Of a stretch of 64,000 bases of DNA, positions 20,046-27,387 are shown one piece after another. A program made the translations under genes and the position numbers. The notes below the pieces were generated by a model. It searched no databases. It was given only the letters and a program-made list of their open reading frames with translations, and had not been told where the DNA came from. The DNA is from CAZLIC01 sp964559535 (GTDB lineage: Bacteria > Pseudomonadota > Alphaproteobacteria > Rhodobacterales > Rhodobacteraceae). Every line of letters starts with the position of its first letter. Position 1 is the stretch's first letter. Location: positions 1-64,000 of the forward strand of contig CAZLIC010000009.1 of NCBI GenBank assembly GCA_964559535.1, given 5' to 3'.

Positions 20046-21413
20046 ATGGGCGCATCGGTCGAAATCCCCGTCTGGCTTCTGGTTCTGGGCGGCCTTCTGG
20101 CCGCGGTCGCGGCACTTGACCGCATCATCGGCCCCGGCATCCGCTGGGTGCTGCGGCGGCGGATGGAACGGCTGGTGGCCCGGCTGAACACCCGCCTGCA
20201 ACGCCCGATCGAGCCCTTCCGGCTGGCCCGCCGCAAGGACTCCATCGTCCGCCTTCTCTATGATCCGAAGGTGCTGGAAGCCGTGGCCGAGCACGCCGCC
20301 GAATCCGGCATCCCCCCGCAGGTGGCCTTCGCCGAGGCCGAAACCTACGTGCGGGAAATCGTGCCGGGGTTCTCGGCCACGCTCTACTTCGGCATCGCCG
20401 CGCGCTGGACCCGCTGGGTCACCCGGCTGCTGTACCGGGTGCGCATCGGCCGCGTGGACGAGGCTCTGGCCCGGATCGACCCCAAGGCGACCGTGATCTT
20501 CGTGATCAACCACCGCTCGAACATGGACTACGTGTTCGTTACCTGGCTGGTCTCGACCCGCACCACGCTCAGCTATGCCGTGGGCGAATGGGCGCGGGTC
20601 TGGCCCCTGTCGTCCTTCATCCGGGCGATGGGCGGCTTCTTCATCCGCCGCGGCAGCCGCAATGCGCTGTATCGCAGGGTGCTGGCGCGCTACGTCCAGA
20701 TGGCCACCGACGATGGGGTGACGCAGGCGATGTTCCCCGAAGGCGGGCTGTCGCTGGATGGCCGGGTGGGGGCGCCGAAGATGGGCCTCATCAGCTACAT
20801 CCTGCAAGGCTTCAACCCTTCCGACCGCGACGTGGTGTTCGTGCCGGTGGGTCTGGCCTACGACCGCGTTCCCGAGGACCGCATCCTGGTGCAGGCCGCC
20901 ACCGAGGGCACCCGACGTTTCCGCGCCCGGCCGTTCAAGGTGCTGCTGGCGACCATCGGCCTGCTCTGGCGCCGCCTGCGCGGCCAGAAGGCCAGTTTCG
21001 GCACCGCCACGGCCGGTTTCGGCGCCCCCCTGTCACTGCGCGATTGGGTGGCAACCGCGCCCGACAAGGGCCCGGAATCGCTGGGCGACGAGTTGATGGC
21101 GCGTATCCTGCAGGCGGTGCCGGTGGCCCCCGTGCCACTTCTCGCCCTCGCCCTGTCCGACGGTCCGCTGCCACGCGCCGCCCTTCCTGCCCGCCTTGCC
21201 GACCTGACCACCCGCCTTCAGGCCGCCGGTGCCCCGTTCAGCCTGCCGCCCGAAGGCGCCGAACCTTCGGCTCTGCCGTTGCTGCTCTCACGGGGGATCA
21301 TCACGGAAACCGAAGCCGGACTGTCCGCCGCCCCCGGCATGGGCCCCCTGCTGGATTTCCAGGCTGCCGTGCTGCGGCAGCGGCTTGTCAACGCTGCAAC
21401 GCCGCGGACATAA
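20046..21413 (+). CDS. PlsB-like glycerolipid acyltransferase
   Basis: 455 residues with an N-terminal membrane segment (WLLVLGGLLAAVAAL). The acyltransferase blocks are in order: NHRSNMDYV (His-X4-Asp catalytic motif), GGFFIRRGSRN (as in PlsB) and MFPEGGLSLDG (FPEG substrate motif). It probably transfers an acyl group to glycerol-3-phosphate or lysophosphatidate at the inner membrane; which of the two is not decidable here. It sits between phaB and ccr, but no direct link to those pathways is evident. The start lacks a ribosome-binding site and may be leaderless. Confidence 0.8.
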   Translation: MGASVEIPVWLLVLGGLLAAVAALDRIIGPGIRWVLRRRMERLVARLNTRLQRPIEPFRLARRKDSIVRLLYDPKVLEAVAEHAAESGIPPQVAFAEAETYVREIVPGFSATLYFGIAARWTRWVTRLLYRVRIGRVDEALARIDPKATVIFVINHRSNMDYVFVTWLVSTRTTLSYAVGEWARVWPLSSFIRAMGGFFIRRGSRNALYRRVLARYVQMATDDGVTQAMFPEGGLSLDGRVGAPKMGLISYILQGFNPSDRDVVFVPVGLAYDRVPEDRILVQAATEGTRRFRARPFKVLLATIGLLWRRLRGQKASFGTATAGFGAPLSLRDWVATAPDKGPESLGDELMARILQAVPVAPVPLLALALSDGPLPRAALPARLADLTTRLQAAGAPFSLPPEGAEPSALPLLLSRGIITETEAGLSAAPGMGPLLDFQAAVLRQRLVNAATPRT

Positions 21414-21414
21414 A

Positions 21415-21467
21415 ATTTCAATCTTACGCCTCGTACTATTGAAATGTTGCGCGGCCGATACTATCCC
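21415..21467 (+). promoter_or_regulatory. Inverted repeat overlapping a candidate ccr promoter
   Basis: ATTTCAAT (21415-21422) and ATTGAAAT (21438-21445) form a perfect 8-bp inverted repeat with a 15-base spacer. The right arm contains TTGAAA (21439-21444), which with a 17-base spacer reaches TATCCC (21462-21467). This is a promoter whose -35 box would be covered by a dimeric regulator. The 5' leader to the ccr ATG would be about 50 bases. Confidence 0.45.
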
Positions 21468-21520
21468 TCTTCCTCATGGCGGGCGATTCTGCGCCGCGGC
21501 ATTCACGGCAGGAGGGACCC

Positions 21521-22813
21521 ATGGCTCTGGACACGGCAGCAAAACCAATGACCTACGACGCCCCGGTGAAGGACCTTTACGAGGTTGGCGAAATCCCCCC
21601 GATGGGCCATGTGCCGGCAAAGATGTACGCCTGGGCCATCCGCAAGGACCGCCACGGCGAACCGGAATCGGCCATGCAGGTCGAGGTTGTCGACACCTGG
21701 AAGATCGACAGCCACGAGGTGCTGGTGCTGGTGATGGCGGCAGGGGTGAACTACAACGGCGTCTGGGCCAGCCTGGGCCAGCCGATCAGCCCGCTGGATG
21801 GCCACAAGCAACCGTTCCACATCGCCGGGTCCGATGCCTCGGGCATTGTCTGGGCCGTGGGTGACAAGGTGAAGCGCTGGAAGGTGGGCGATGAAGTCGT
21901 CATCCACTGCAACCAGGACGACGGCGACGACGAGGAATGCAACGGCGGCGACCCGATGTATTCGCCCAGCCAGCGCATCTGGGGCTATGAGACGCCGGAC
22001 GGCAGCTTTGCCCAGTTCACGAAGGTGCAGGCGCAGCAGCTGATGGCGCGGCCGAAGCACCTGACCTGGGAAGAGGCCGCCTGCTATACGCTGACGCTGG
22101 CCACCGCGTACCGCATGCTGTTCGGGCATGAACCGCATGACCTGAAGCCGGGGCAGAACGTGCTGGTCTGGGGCGCCTCGGGCGGGCTTGGGTCCTATGC
22201 CATCCAGCTGATCAACACCGCGGGGGCCAATGCCATTGGCGTGATCAGCGATGAATCCAAGCGCGACTTTGTCATGGCGCTGGGCGCCAAGGGCGTGATC
22301 AACCGCAACGAGTTCAAGTGCTGGGGGCAATTGCCCACGGTGAACAGCCCCGAATACAACGAGTGGCTGAAAGAGGCGCGCCGGTTCGGCAAGGCCATCT
22401 GGGACATCACCGGCAAGGGCGTCAACGTCGACATGGTGTTCGAACACCCCGGCGAGGCGACCTTTCCGGTGTCGTCGCTGGTGTGCAAGAAGGGCGGCAT
22501 GGTGGTGATCTGCGCCGGGACCACCGGGTTCAACTGCACCTTTGACGTGCGCTACATGTGGATGCACCAGAAGCGCCTGCAGGGGTCGCACTTTGCCCAC
22601 CTGAAGCAGGCCAGCGCCGCGAACAAGCTGATGCTGGAACGCCGCCTGGACCCCTGCATGTCCGAGGTGTTCCCCTGGGCCGAGATTCCCCAGGCGCATA
22701 CCAAGATGTGGAAGAACCAGCACAAGCCCGGCAACATGGCGGTGCTGGTGCAAGCCCCGCGCACCGGCCTGCGCACCTTCGAGGATGTGCTGGAGGCGGG
22801 GCGGGGGGGCTGA
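21521..22813 (+). CDS. ccr: Crotonyl-CoA carboxylase/reductase
   Basis: 430 residues, MDR superfamily. Reductively carboxylates crotonyl-CoA with NADPH and CO2 to (2S)-ethylmalonyl-CoA, the key step of the ethylmalonyl-CoA pathway for growth on C2 compounds. Family segments: VMAAGVNYNGVWASLG, HIAGSDASGIVWAVG, ASGGLGSYAIQLINTAG (cofactor loop) and FDVRYMWMHQKRLQGSHFA. The acidic insertion DDGDDEECNGGDPMYSPSQ is typical of Ccr. ATG 21521 has AGGAGGG 6 bases upstream; a frame extending to 21476 is not needed. phaA and phaB upstream supply its substrate route. Confidence 0.97.
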   Translation: MALDTAAKPMTYDAPVKDLYEVGEIPPMGHVPAKMYAWAIRKDRHGEPESAMQVEVVDTWKIDSHEVLVLVMAAGVNYNGVWASLGQPISPLDGHKQPFHIAGSDASGIVWAVGDKVKRWKVGDEVVIHCNQDDGDDEECNGGDPMYSPSQRIWGYETPDGSFAQFTKVQAQQLMARPKHLTWEEAACYTLTLATAYRMLFGHEPHDLKPGQNVLVWGASGGLGSYAIQLINTAGANAIGVISDESKRDFVMALGAKGVINRNEFKCWGQLPTVNSPEYNEWLKEARRFGKAIWDITGKGVNVDMVFEHPGEATFPVSSLVCKKGGMVVICAGTTGFNCTFDVRYMWMHQKRLQGSHFAHLKQASAANKLMLERRLDPCMSEVFPWAEIPQAHTKMWKNQHKPGNMAVLVQAPRTGLRTFEDVLEAGRGG

Positions 22814-23095
22814 TCTCCTGTTGCCGTAGGGCGGCGGGCAACGGTCGCATCGACCGATTCCTTGGATGGTTGGGCCGGGATCCGAGTTTCGGAACCCCGG
22901 TGTTGCCGGACTGAGCAGACTCAAGGCGTTTGGCCGAATCGGTCGCGGCAAAACTGGCGGCGGATGCCCGGTCCCTGTGCGGCGGGGTTCCGCCGTGCTG
23001 TGAACGGTGTCGGATTGTTTCCGGAATGACGGATGGGCTCGCCCCGGATGCAAAGGTATGGTGAAATTGACATTCCTGACACTGCCGGGGGCGGC

Positions 23096-23278
23096 ATGGC
23101 CCACGACTGGATCTTCGGCCTGCTGTCCGATCTTGCCGCCTATGCGCGCAAGAACGGGTTGAATGCATCGGCCGAGGCCAGCGAGGCCCTGATGGAGGTG
23201 GTGAGGGCCGAGATTGCCGACCGCCGCCATGCCGAGGACGAGCGTGGGACAATCCCGCCGAGAAGCCAGCGGCACTGA
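23096..23278 (+). CDS. Small conserved hypothetical protein (60 residues)
   Basis: Encodes a 60-residue, probably helical, cytoplasmic protein beginning MAHDWIFGLLSDLAAYARKNGL and ending in a basic tail. The pattern MxxDWIFxxLxDLxxYAxxNGL is one I recall from small rhodobacterial proteins of unknown function. The frame is open from 23033, but the ATG at 23096 fits that pattern best. It lies 282 bp after ccr and 40 bp before a helicase gene. No function can be assigned. Confidence 0.55.
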   Translation: MAHDWIFGLLSDLAAYARKNGLNASAEASEALMEVVRAEIADRRHAEDERGTIPPRSQRH

Positions 23279-23306
23279 CGGTCTGGCCCCTGCCGGACCG
23301 GTGGGC

Positions 23307-23312
23307 TAGCCT
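23307..23312 (+). promoter_or_regulatory. TAGCCT -10-like box placed for a leaderless mRNA
   Basis: TAGCCT ends 6 bases before the helicase ATG at 23319, exactly the arrangement seen at 20034-20046, and again there is no Shine-Dalgarno sequence. Confidence 0.35.
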
Positions 23313-23318
23313 GCCGCC

Positions 23319-24842
23319 ATGGCTGTCCCCGCCCCCATCCTTTCCGACGACCAGGCCGAGGCCTGGGACCGGCTGACCGAGGCGCTGCGGGCCGTGGGCG
23401 TGGATCTGGACGACGGTACCACGCAGCCCCCGGCCGACACGCCGGTGCGGCAGGTTCTGGCCGTGGTGGGCAAGGCCGGATCGGGCAAGACGATGCTGCT
23501 GGCCGGGCTGACGAAGGCGCTGGTCCGGTCCGGGGTCGAGATCGTGTCGGGCGACTGGGAGGGGCGGCGGCGGCGCGACCGGCGCACGCTGGCCATCCTG
23601 TCGCCCACCAACAAGGCCGCGTCGGTGCTGCGCAGCCGGGGCGTGCCTGCCACCACCATCCACCGCATCCTCTATACCCCCATCTACAAGCCGGAATACG
23701 AGAAGCTGGCCGAATGGCTGGCGGGCAACGGCGACCGTCCGGTAGTGGAAGGGTTGGCCGATGCCGCGATGGACCGGGCGAAGGCCTTCTACGACCAGAT
23801 GTCCTCGGTTCCCGGTGCGCTGGCGGCGATCGGGCTGCGCGGGTCGGATTTCATTTCGGGCTGGAAGCGGCGGGACGAGCCGCTGGACATTGCCTTTGTC
23901 GACGAATCCTCGATGCTGGACGAACGCCAGTTCGAGGACCTGCGCGAGATATTCCCTGCGCTGGTGCTGTTTGGCGACCCCGCCCAGCTGGCCCCGGTGG
24001 GCCTGTCGGGCGAGATGGTGTTCGACCGTCTGGCGGCCGCGCAGCGCCTGACGCTGACGCGCATCCACCGGCAGGCCGCCGACAGCCCGATCCTGGACCT
24101 GGCGCATGCGCTGGCGGGCGACATCGGGTTTGACGATTTCGAGCGGATGGTGGAACGGACCGCGCGCGAGGACGACCGGGTGGTGGTGGCCGAACGGGTG
24201 GACGCCGACCTGATGGCGCGCAGCCCCGTGCTGGTGTGGCGCAACGCCATCCGCATAAGGCTGATCGCCGCGTTCCGCGCGGCGCACGGCGCGCCCGAGA
24301 TGGCCCTGCTGCCGGGTGAGCCGCTGATCTGCGACGGGATCGAGCTGCCGCTGAAGCACCGGCGCAAGCGGATCGACCTGGAGGCGCGGGGCCTGATCAA
24401 GGGCGCACAGGTGATCTACCTGGGCCCCGGCACGCGCGACGGCTTTGCCCGGCTGCACGTGGTGGGGGCCGAGGACCCGCAGGTCAGTGCCGCCTCGATC
24501 ATCAAGATCGAACGGCCCGACGAGGAAGACCCGCTGATCACCACGGCGGCGCGCATGGGTGCGGCCTTTCTGCACGGCGCGGCCGTGACCATTCACAAGG
24601 CGCAGGGCAGCCAGTGGGACACCGTGCAGGTCTTCGCCCCCGACCTGTTCGCCGCCGCCCAGGCCGGGCGAGAGGAAGCCGGGCTGCCGCTTTGGAAGCG
24701 GCTGGCCTACGTGGCCATCACCCGGGCCGAGAACCGGCTTCTGTGGGTGACGCGCAATCGCATGGCCCGTCCACGGACGCCGCTGGGCATTGACGACCTG
24801 CCGCGCCCTGCCACGCCGCTGCGGCTGGAAGGGACGGACTGA
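23319..24842 (+). CDS. RecD-like superfamily 1 DNA helicase/ATPase
   Basis: 507 residues. Walker A VVGKAGSGKTMLL near residue 50, an ILSPTNKAASVLR segment (motif Ia), DEAD-box-like DIAFVDESSMLDE (motif II), LFGDPAQLAPVG (motif III) and the C-terminal AVTIHKAQGSQWDTV and YVAITRAENRLLWV (motifs V and VI) define an SF1B, RecD2/ViperD-like helicase. It is shorter than RecD2 and lacks its N-terminal helix-hairpin-helix region. It probably unwinds DNA 5'-3' in repair or recombination. No nuclease domain and no partner gene adjoin it. Confidence 0.85.
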   Translation: MAVPAPILSDDQAEAWDRLTEALRAVGVDLDDGTTQPPADTPVRQVLAVVGKAGSGKTMLLAGLTKALVRSGVEIVSGDWEGRRRRDRRTLAILSPTNKAASVLRSRGVPATTIHRILYTPIYKPEYEKLAEWLAGNGDRPVVEGLADAAMDRAKAFYDQMSSVPGALAAIGLRGSDFISGWKRRDEPLDIAFVDESSMLDERQFEDLREIFPALVLFGDPAQLAPVGLSGEMVFDRLAAAQRLTLTRIHRQAADSPILDLAHALAGDIGFDDFERMVERTAREDDRVVVAERVDADLMARSPVLVWRNAIRIRLIAAFRAAHGAPEMALLPGEPLICDGIELPLKHRRKRIDLEARGLIKGAQVIYLGPGTRDGFARLHVVGAEDPQVSAASIIKIERPDEEDPLITTAARMGAAFLHGAAVTIHKAQGSQWDTVQVFAPDLFAAAQAGREEAGLPLWKRLAYVAITRAENRLLWVTRNRMARPRTPLGIDDLPRPATPLRLEGTD

Positions 24843-24849
24843 AAAGGTT

Positions 24850-24879
24850 GGAGGCGGCCTCTGGGGAAAGACCGCCTCC
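24850..24879 (+). terminator. Hairpin after the helicase gene
   Basis: An 8-bp stem (GGAGGCGG / CCGCCTCC) with a 14-base loop begins 7 bases after the stop codon. No T-run follows. Confidence 0.45.
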
Positions 24880-24933
24880 GGGCTGTCCGCCACCCGGGAG
24901 CAATGGGCGGACGGACCAAGGCAGAGGCGCCGA

Positions 24934-25860
24934 TCAGGTCGCGCCGTCGCCTCGTTCGAGAACCAGCCGCATCCGGGTTTCCAGCCCGATCGCCGCGTAG
25001 TCGGCCTGGAAGGCCAGCGCATCGGCCCGGCTGAGGGACCCTTCGATGCGGAGATCGGCAAGACCGTCAGGACCGGCAAAGGCACCGGGGGGCAGCGCCG
25101 TGCGGGTGGCAAGAAAGGACGCAAGCTCTTGCTGCCCCGGTGTCGGCGTTCTGGACAACACAAGATCGAACCGCTGGAAGTCGCGATTCAGGGCAACCAG
25201 CCCGCAATCCGGGTAGCGGCGCAGGATCAGCGAGGCGGTCGCATGGTCGATCCCGGCGGCGACAGCCCCGGTCAGGGGACAGGTGCCAAGGCCGAGCCGC
25301 CGCAGAAAGCGCAGCAGGGGGGACAGGCGCAACGGGTTTGCAGGCCGGTCCCAGGGCAACAGGTCGAACCGGGCCGTCAGCGGATCGGATACCAGGACCT
25401 GCAACCCGCCAATGCCCCGGGCCCGGCGCCGCCAGTCGTTGACCTCGGGCCAGCCCACGCCGTGCCGCAGAAGGCCGCCAGGCCGCCCCAACCCGGTTGC
25501 GATGGTTGCGGGCGGCAGGTGAAGGCGGGCAGCCAGTCTTGATGCCACGGCATGGCGTTGGCCGACTTCTGCCACCTGCAGCGCGATGTCGAATGTGGGG
25601 GTGCAGTCAGGATCACCGTCGGATCCGCACGACACCCTTACAGGCATTCCCAGAAGACGCAGCATTGTGGCCAGCCTGCGGGCGCGTCCCCGGCTGAGGC
25701 CGGTGGCCAGCCTGCCCGGCCCCTTGGCAAGGCGGTCGCGTGCCACGTCTTCGGCAATGCCGAGCGAACGCGAGACGACAGGAACAGCAATGTCGATCAA
25801 GGCGACCGAAGCCATCAGATCAAGCCTGAAATCGTCGGTCGCGGAGAGCCGGGACACCAT
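24934..25860 (-). CDS. Unrecognised protein with about four internal repeats
   Basis: 308 residues, no signal peptide or membrane segment. I recognise no family. By eye the sequence falls into about four units of roughly 65-75 residues, each helical with an LxxLG or LPP turn, a glycine-rich loop (KGPGRLATGLSRG, TGLGRPGGLL, TGAVAAGIDHA, LADLRIEGSLSRA) and a closing beta-like stretch (GMPVRVSC, GLQVLVSD, FDLVLSR, TRMRLVLER). This suggests a duplicated alpha/beta domain. Arg content is high. It is isolated, convergent with the helicase gene, and its start has no strong ribosome-binding site. Confidence 0.6.
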   Translation of the reverse strand: MVSRLSATDDFRLDLMASVALIDIAVPVVSRSLGIAEDVARDRLAKGPGRLATGLSRGRARRLATMLRLLGMPVRVSCGSDGDPDCTPTFDIALQVAEVGQRHAVASRLAARLHLPPATIATGLGRPGGLLRHGVGWPEVNDWRRRARGIGGLQVLVSDPLTARFDLLPWDRPANPLRLSPLLRFLRRLGLGTCPLTGAVAAGIDHATASLILRRYPDCGLVALNRDFQRFDLVLSRTPTPGQQELASFLATRTALPPGAFAGPDGLADLRIEGSLSRADALAFQADYAAIGLETRMRLVLERGDGAT

Positions 25861-26023
25861 CTGCGCCTCTGGGTTGACGTCGCGGAAAACTTGCCGCAGC
25901 GCCCGCGATCTGGCCAGACGGGCCCCGTCAAAGTGGCGTCAAATCGAAAGGATTCGGCGCGGGCGCCGCATCAAAGCCGACGTGCGGGCAACCTTCCGGC
26001 GCGACCGAAGATATGTGCTGCCG

Positions 26024-26821
26024 CTATTCCTCGGCGGCTGGACCCAGCAGGTCAGGGCGGCGTTGCCGTGTCAGGTTCAAGGCCTGGGCCAGCCGCCACC
26101 GGGCGATTTCGGCGTGGTTCCCCGACAGCAGAACCGGCGGAATTTCGCGGCCCTGCCAGACGGCCGGGCGGGTGTACTGTGGGTGTTCCAGCAGACCTTG
26201 GGAAAAGCTTTCCTCCTCGGTCGAGGCAGCATTGCCCAGCACGCCGGGCAACAGCCGCACGGTGGCGTCCAGCATCGCCTGCGCCGCGATCTCGCCGCCG
26301 GTGAGAACGAAATCGCCCAGACTCACCTCCTCGACCGCGTAGTGGTCCAGCACGCGCTGGTCCACGCCCTCGAACCGGCCGCACAACAGGGTGACGCCCC
26401 TTGCCGTGGCCCAGTGCCGGGCAATGGACTGGGTGAAGGGGCGGCCGCGGGGTGACAGATAAACCACCGGCCAGGCCGCCCGGTCGGCCGGGGTGCCGAT
26501 GGCAGCCGAGTCGAAGGCGCGCGCCACCACATCGGGCCTCAGGACCATGCCCGCGCCGCCGCCCGCAGGCGTGTCGTCGACGGTGCGGTGCTTGCCTTCA
26601 CCGAATGACCGCAGGGGGATGGCCGTCAGCTGCCAGCGCCCGGCCTCCAGGGCCTTGCCGGTCAGCGACAGCCCAAGCGTGCCGGGAAAGGCCTCGGGGA
26701 ACAGGGTGATGATCCGCGCTTCCCAGGCGCCGACCAGCACGGGCGGGCCGCCCAGTTCGCGCGGGGTCAGCGAGGGGCGGATGGCCAGGCGGCCGTGCGA
26801 GCGGGAAGGGGTGTCGGACAT
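26024..26821 (-). CDS. trmD: tRNA (guanine-37-N1)-methyltransferase
   Basis: 265 residues. Methylates G37 of tRNAs reading CNN codons with S-adenosylmethionine, preventing +1 frameshifts. SPOUT-fold signatures: ARIITLFPEAFPGTLG, GGGAGMVLRPDVV, YLSPRGRPFTQ, LCGRFEGVDQR, DFVLTGGEIAA and LLSGNHAEIARWR. The ATG at 26821 gives a slightly long N-terminus (MSDTPSRSHGRLAIRPS...) ahead of the family core. trmD normally follows rpsP-rimM; here those lie about 10 kb away in the same orientation. Confidence 0.96.
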   Translation of the reverse strand: MSDTPSRSHGRLAIRPSLTPRELGGPPVLVGAWEARIITLFPEAFPGTLGLSLTGKALEAGRWQLTAIPLRSFGEGKHRTVDDTPAGGGAGMVLRPDVVARAFDSAAIGTPADRAAWPVVYLSPRGRPFTQSIARHWATARGVTLLCGRFEGVDQRVLDHYAVEEVSLGDFVLTGGEIAAQAMLDATVRLLPGVLGNAASTEEESFSQGLLEHPQYTRPAVWQGREIPPVLLSGNHAEIARWRLAQALNLTRQRRPDLLGPAAEE

Positions 26822-26916
26822 GCCGAGCGGTTTAGGGCAAAGCCTGCGGCAGGGAAAGCGCCACCCGGCCGGGCCACCCGCCCACGGCTGCCGCGCAGGC
26901 TGCACCTGCGGGCCAG

Positions 26917-27253
26917 CCTGCGGCGCGGCCCGGCAAAGGGGGGCAAAGCCCCCCGTTTGAACCCCCGCACCCGGCACAACCCGCCCGCAAGGCGCTGACG
27001 CGCGAGATGGCGTGATCTGCCCCGGCCAAGAAGGGGGTATTTGGGCAAAGATGAAAACGCAGAGCAGGAAGCAGAAGAGAAACGCCCTGAGGCCCTGCCC
27101 CTTTTCCTTGTCCATTCACCTTGCCCAAATACCCCCGGGTGGGTCCGGGAGGGCAGGCAGCCCTCCCGGGGCTGGGGCAGCAAACCGCCCTGGCAGGCAC
27201 AGGAGCGGGGGTGCGGGGGGCTTGCCCCCCGCTGGCCCGGGCCGCGCCGCAGG
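26917..27253. repeat. 337-bp imperfect inverted repeat between trmD and dnaX
   Basis: Outer arms CCTGCGGCGCGGCCCGG (26917-26933) and its exact complement (27237-27253). Next come hairpins GGGGGGC-AAA-GCCCCCC (26938-26954) and GCGGGGGGC-TT-GCCCCCCGC (27213-27232), then inner arms GGGGGTATTTGGGCAA (27033-27048) and its complement (27121-27136). Each half resembles one intergenic repeat unit also seen near 51060 and 55570; two copies face each other here. The 566-bp gap 26822-27387 has no credible gene. Confidence 0.75.
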
Positions 27254-27387
27254 GCTTCAAGGGCGCGCAAGCGCCCGCGAAGGCCGAGGGCGGGTTGCCC
27301 GGTTGCCGGGGTGGGGGGCGGGCAGGTGGTGGACGGCGGGGGCGGGGGTGCCTAGGGTCGGACGGTCGATTCCCGGGGGGTTTGCCG

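Noticed and set aside
27121..27387. N-terminal extension of dnaX
   Set aside because: Translates the inverted repeat (Gly/Arg-rich); family start MAEAQETAYRVLARKYRPQTF at 27388 has a ribosome-binding site.
26822..27387. 4.5S SRP RNA gene, which often precedes dnaX in alphaproteobacteria
   Set aside because: The conserved GGAAGGAAGCAGCC-type loop is absent in this gap.
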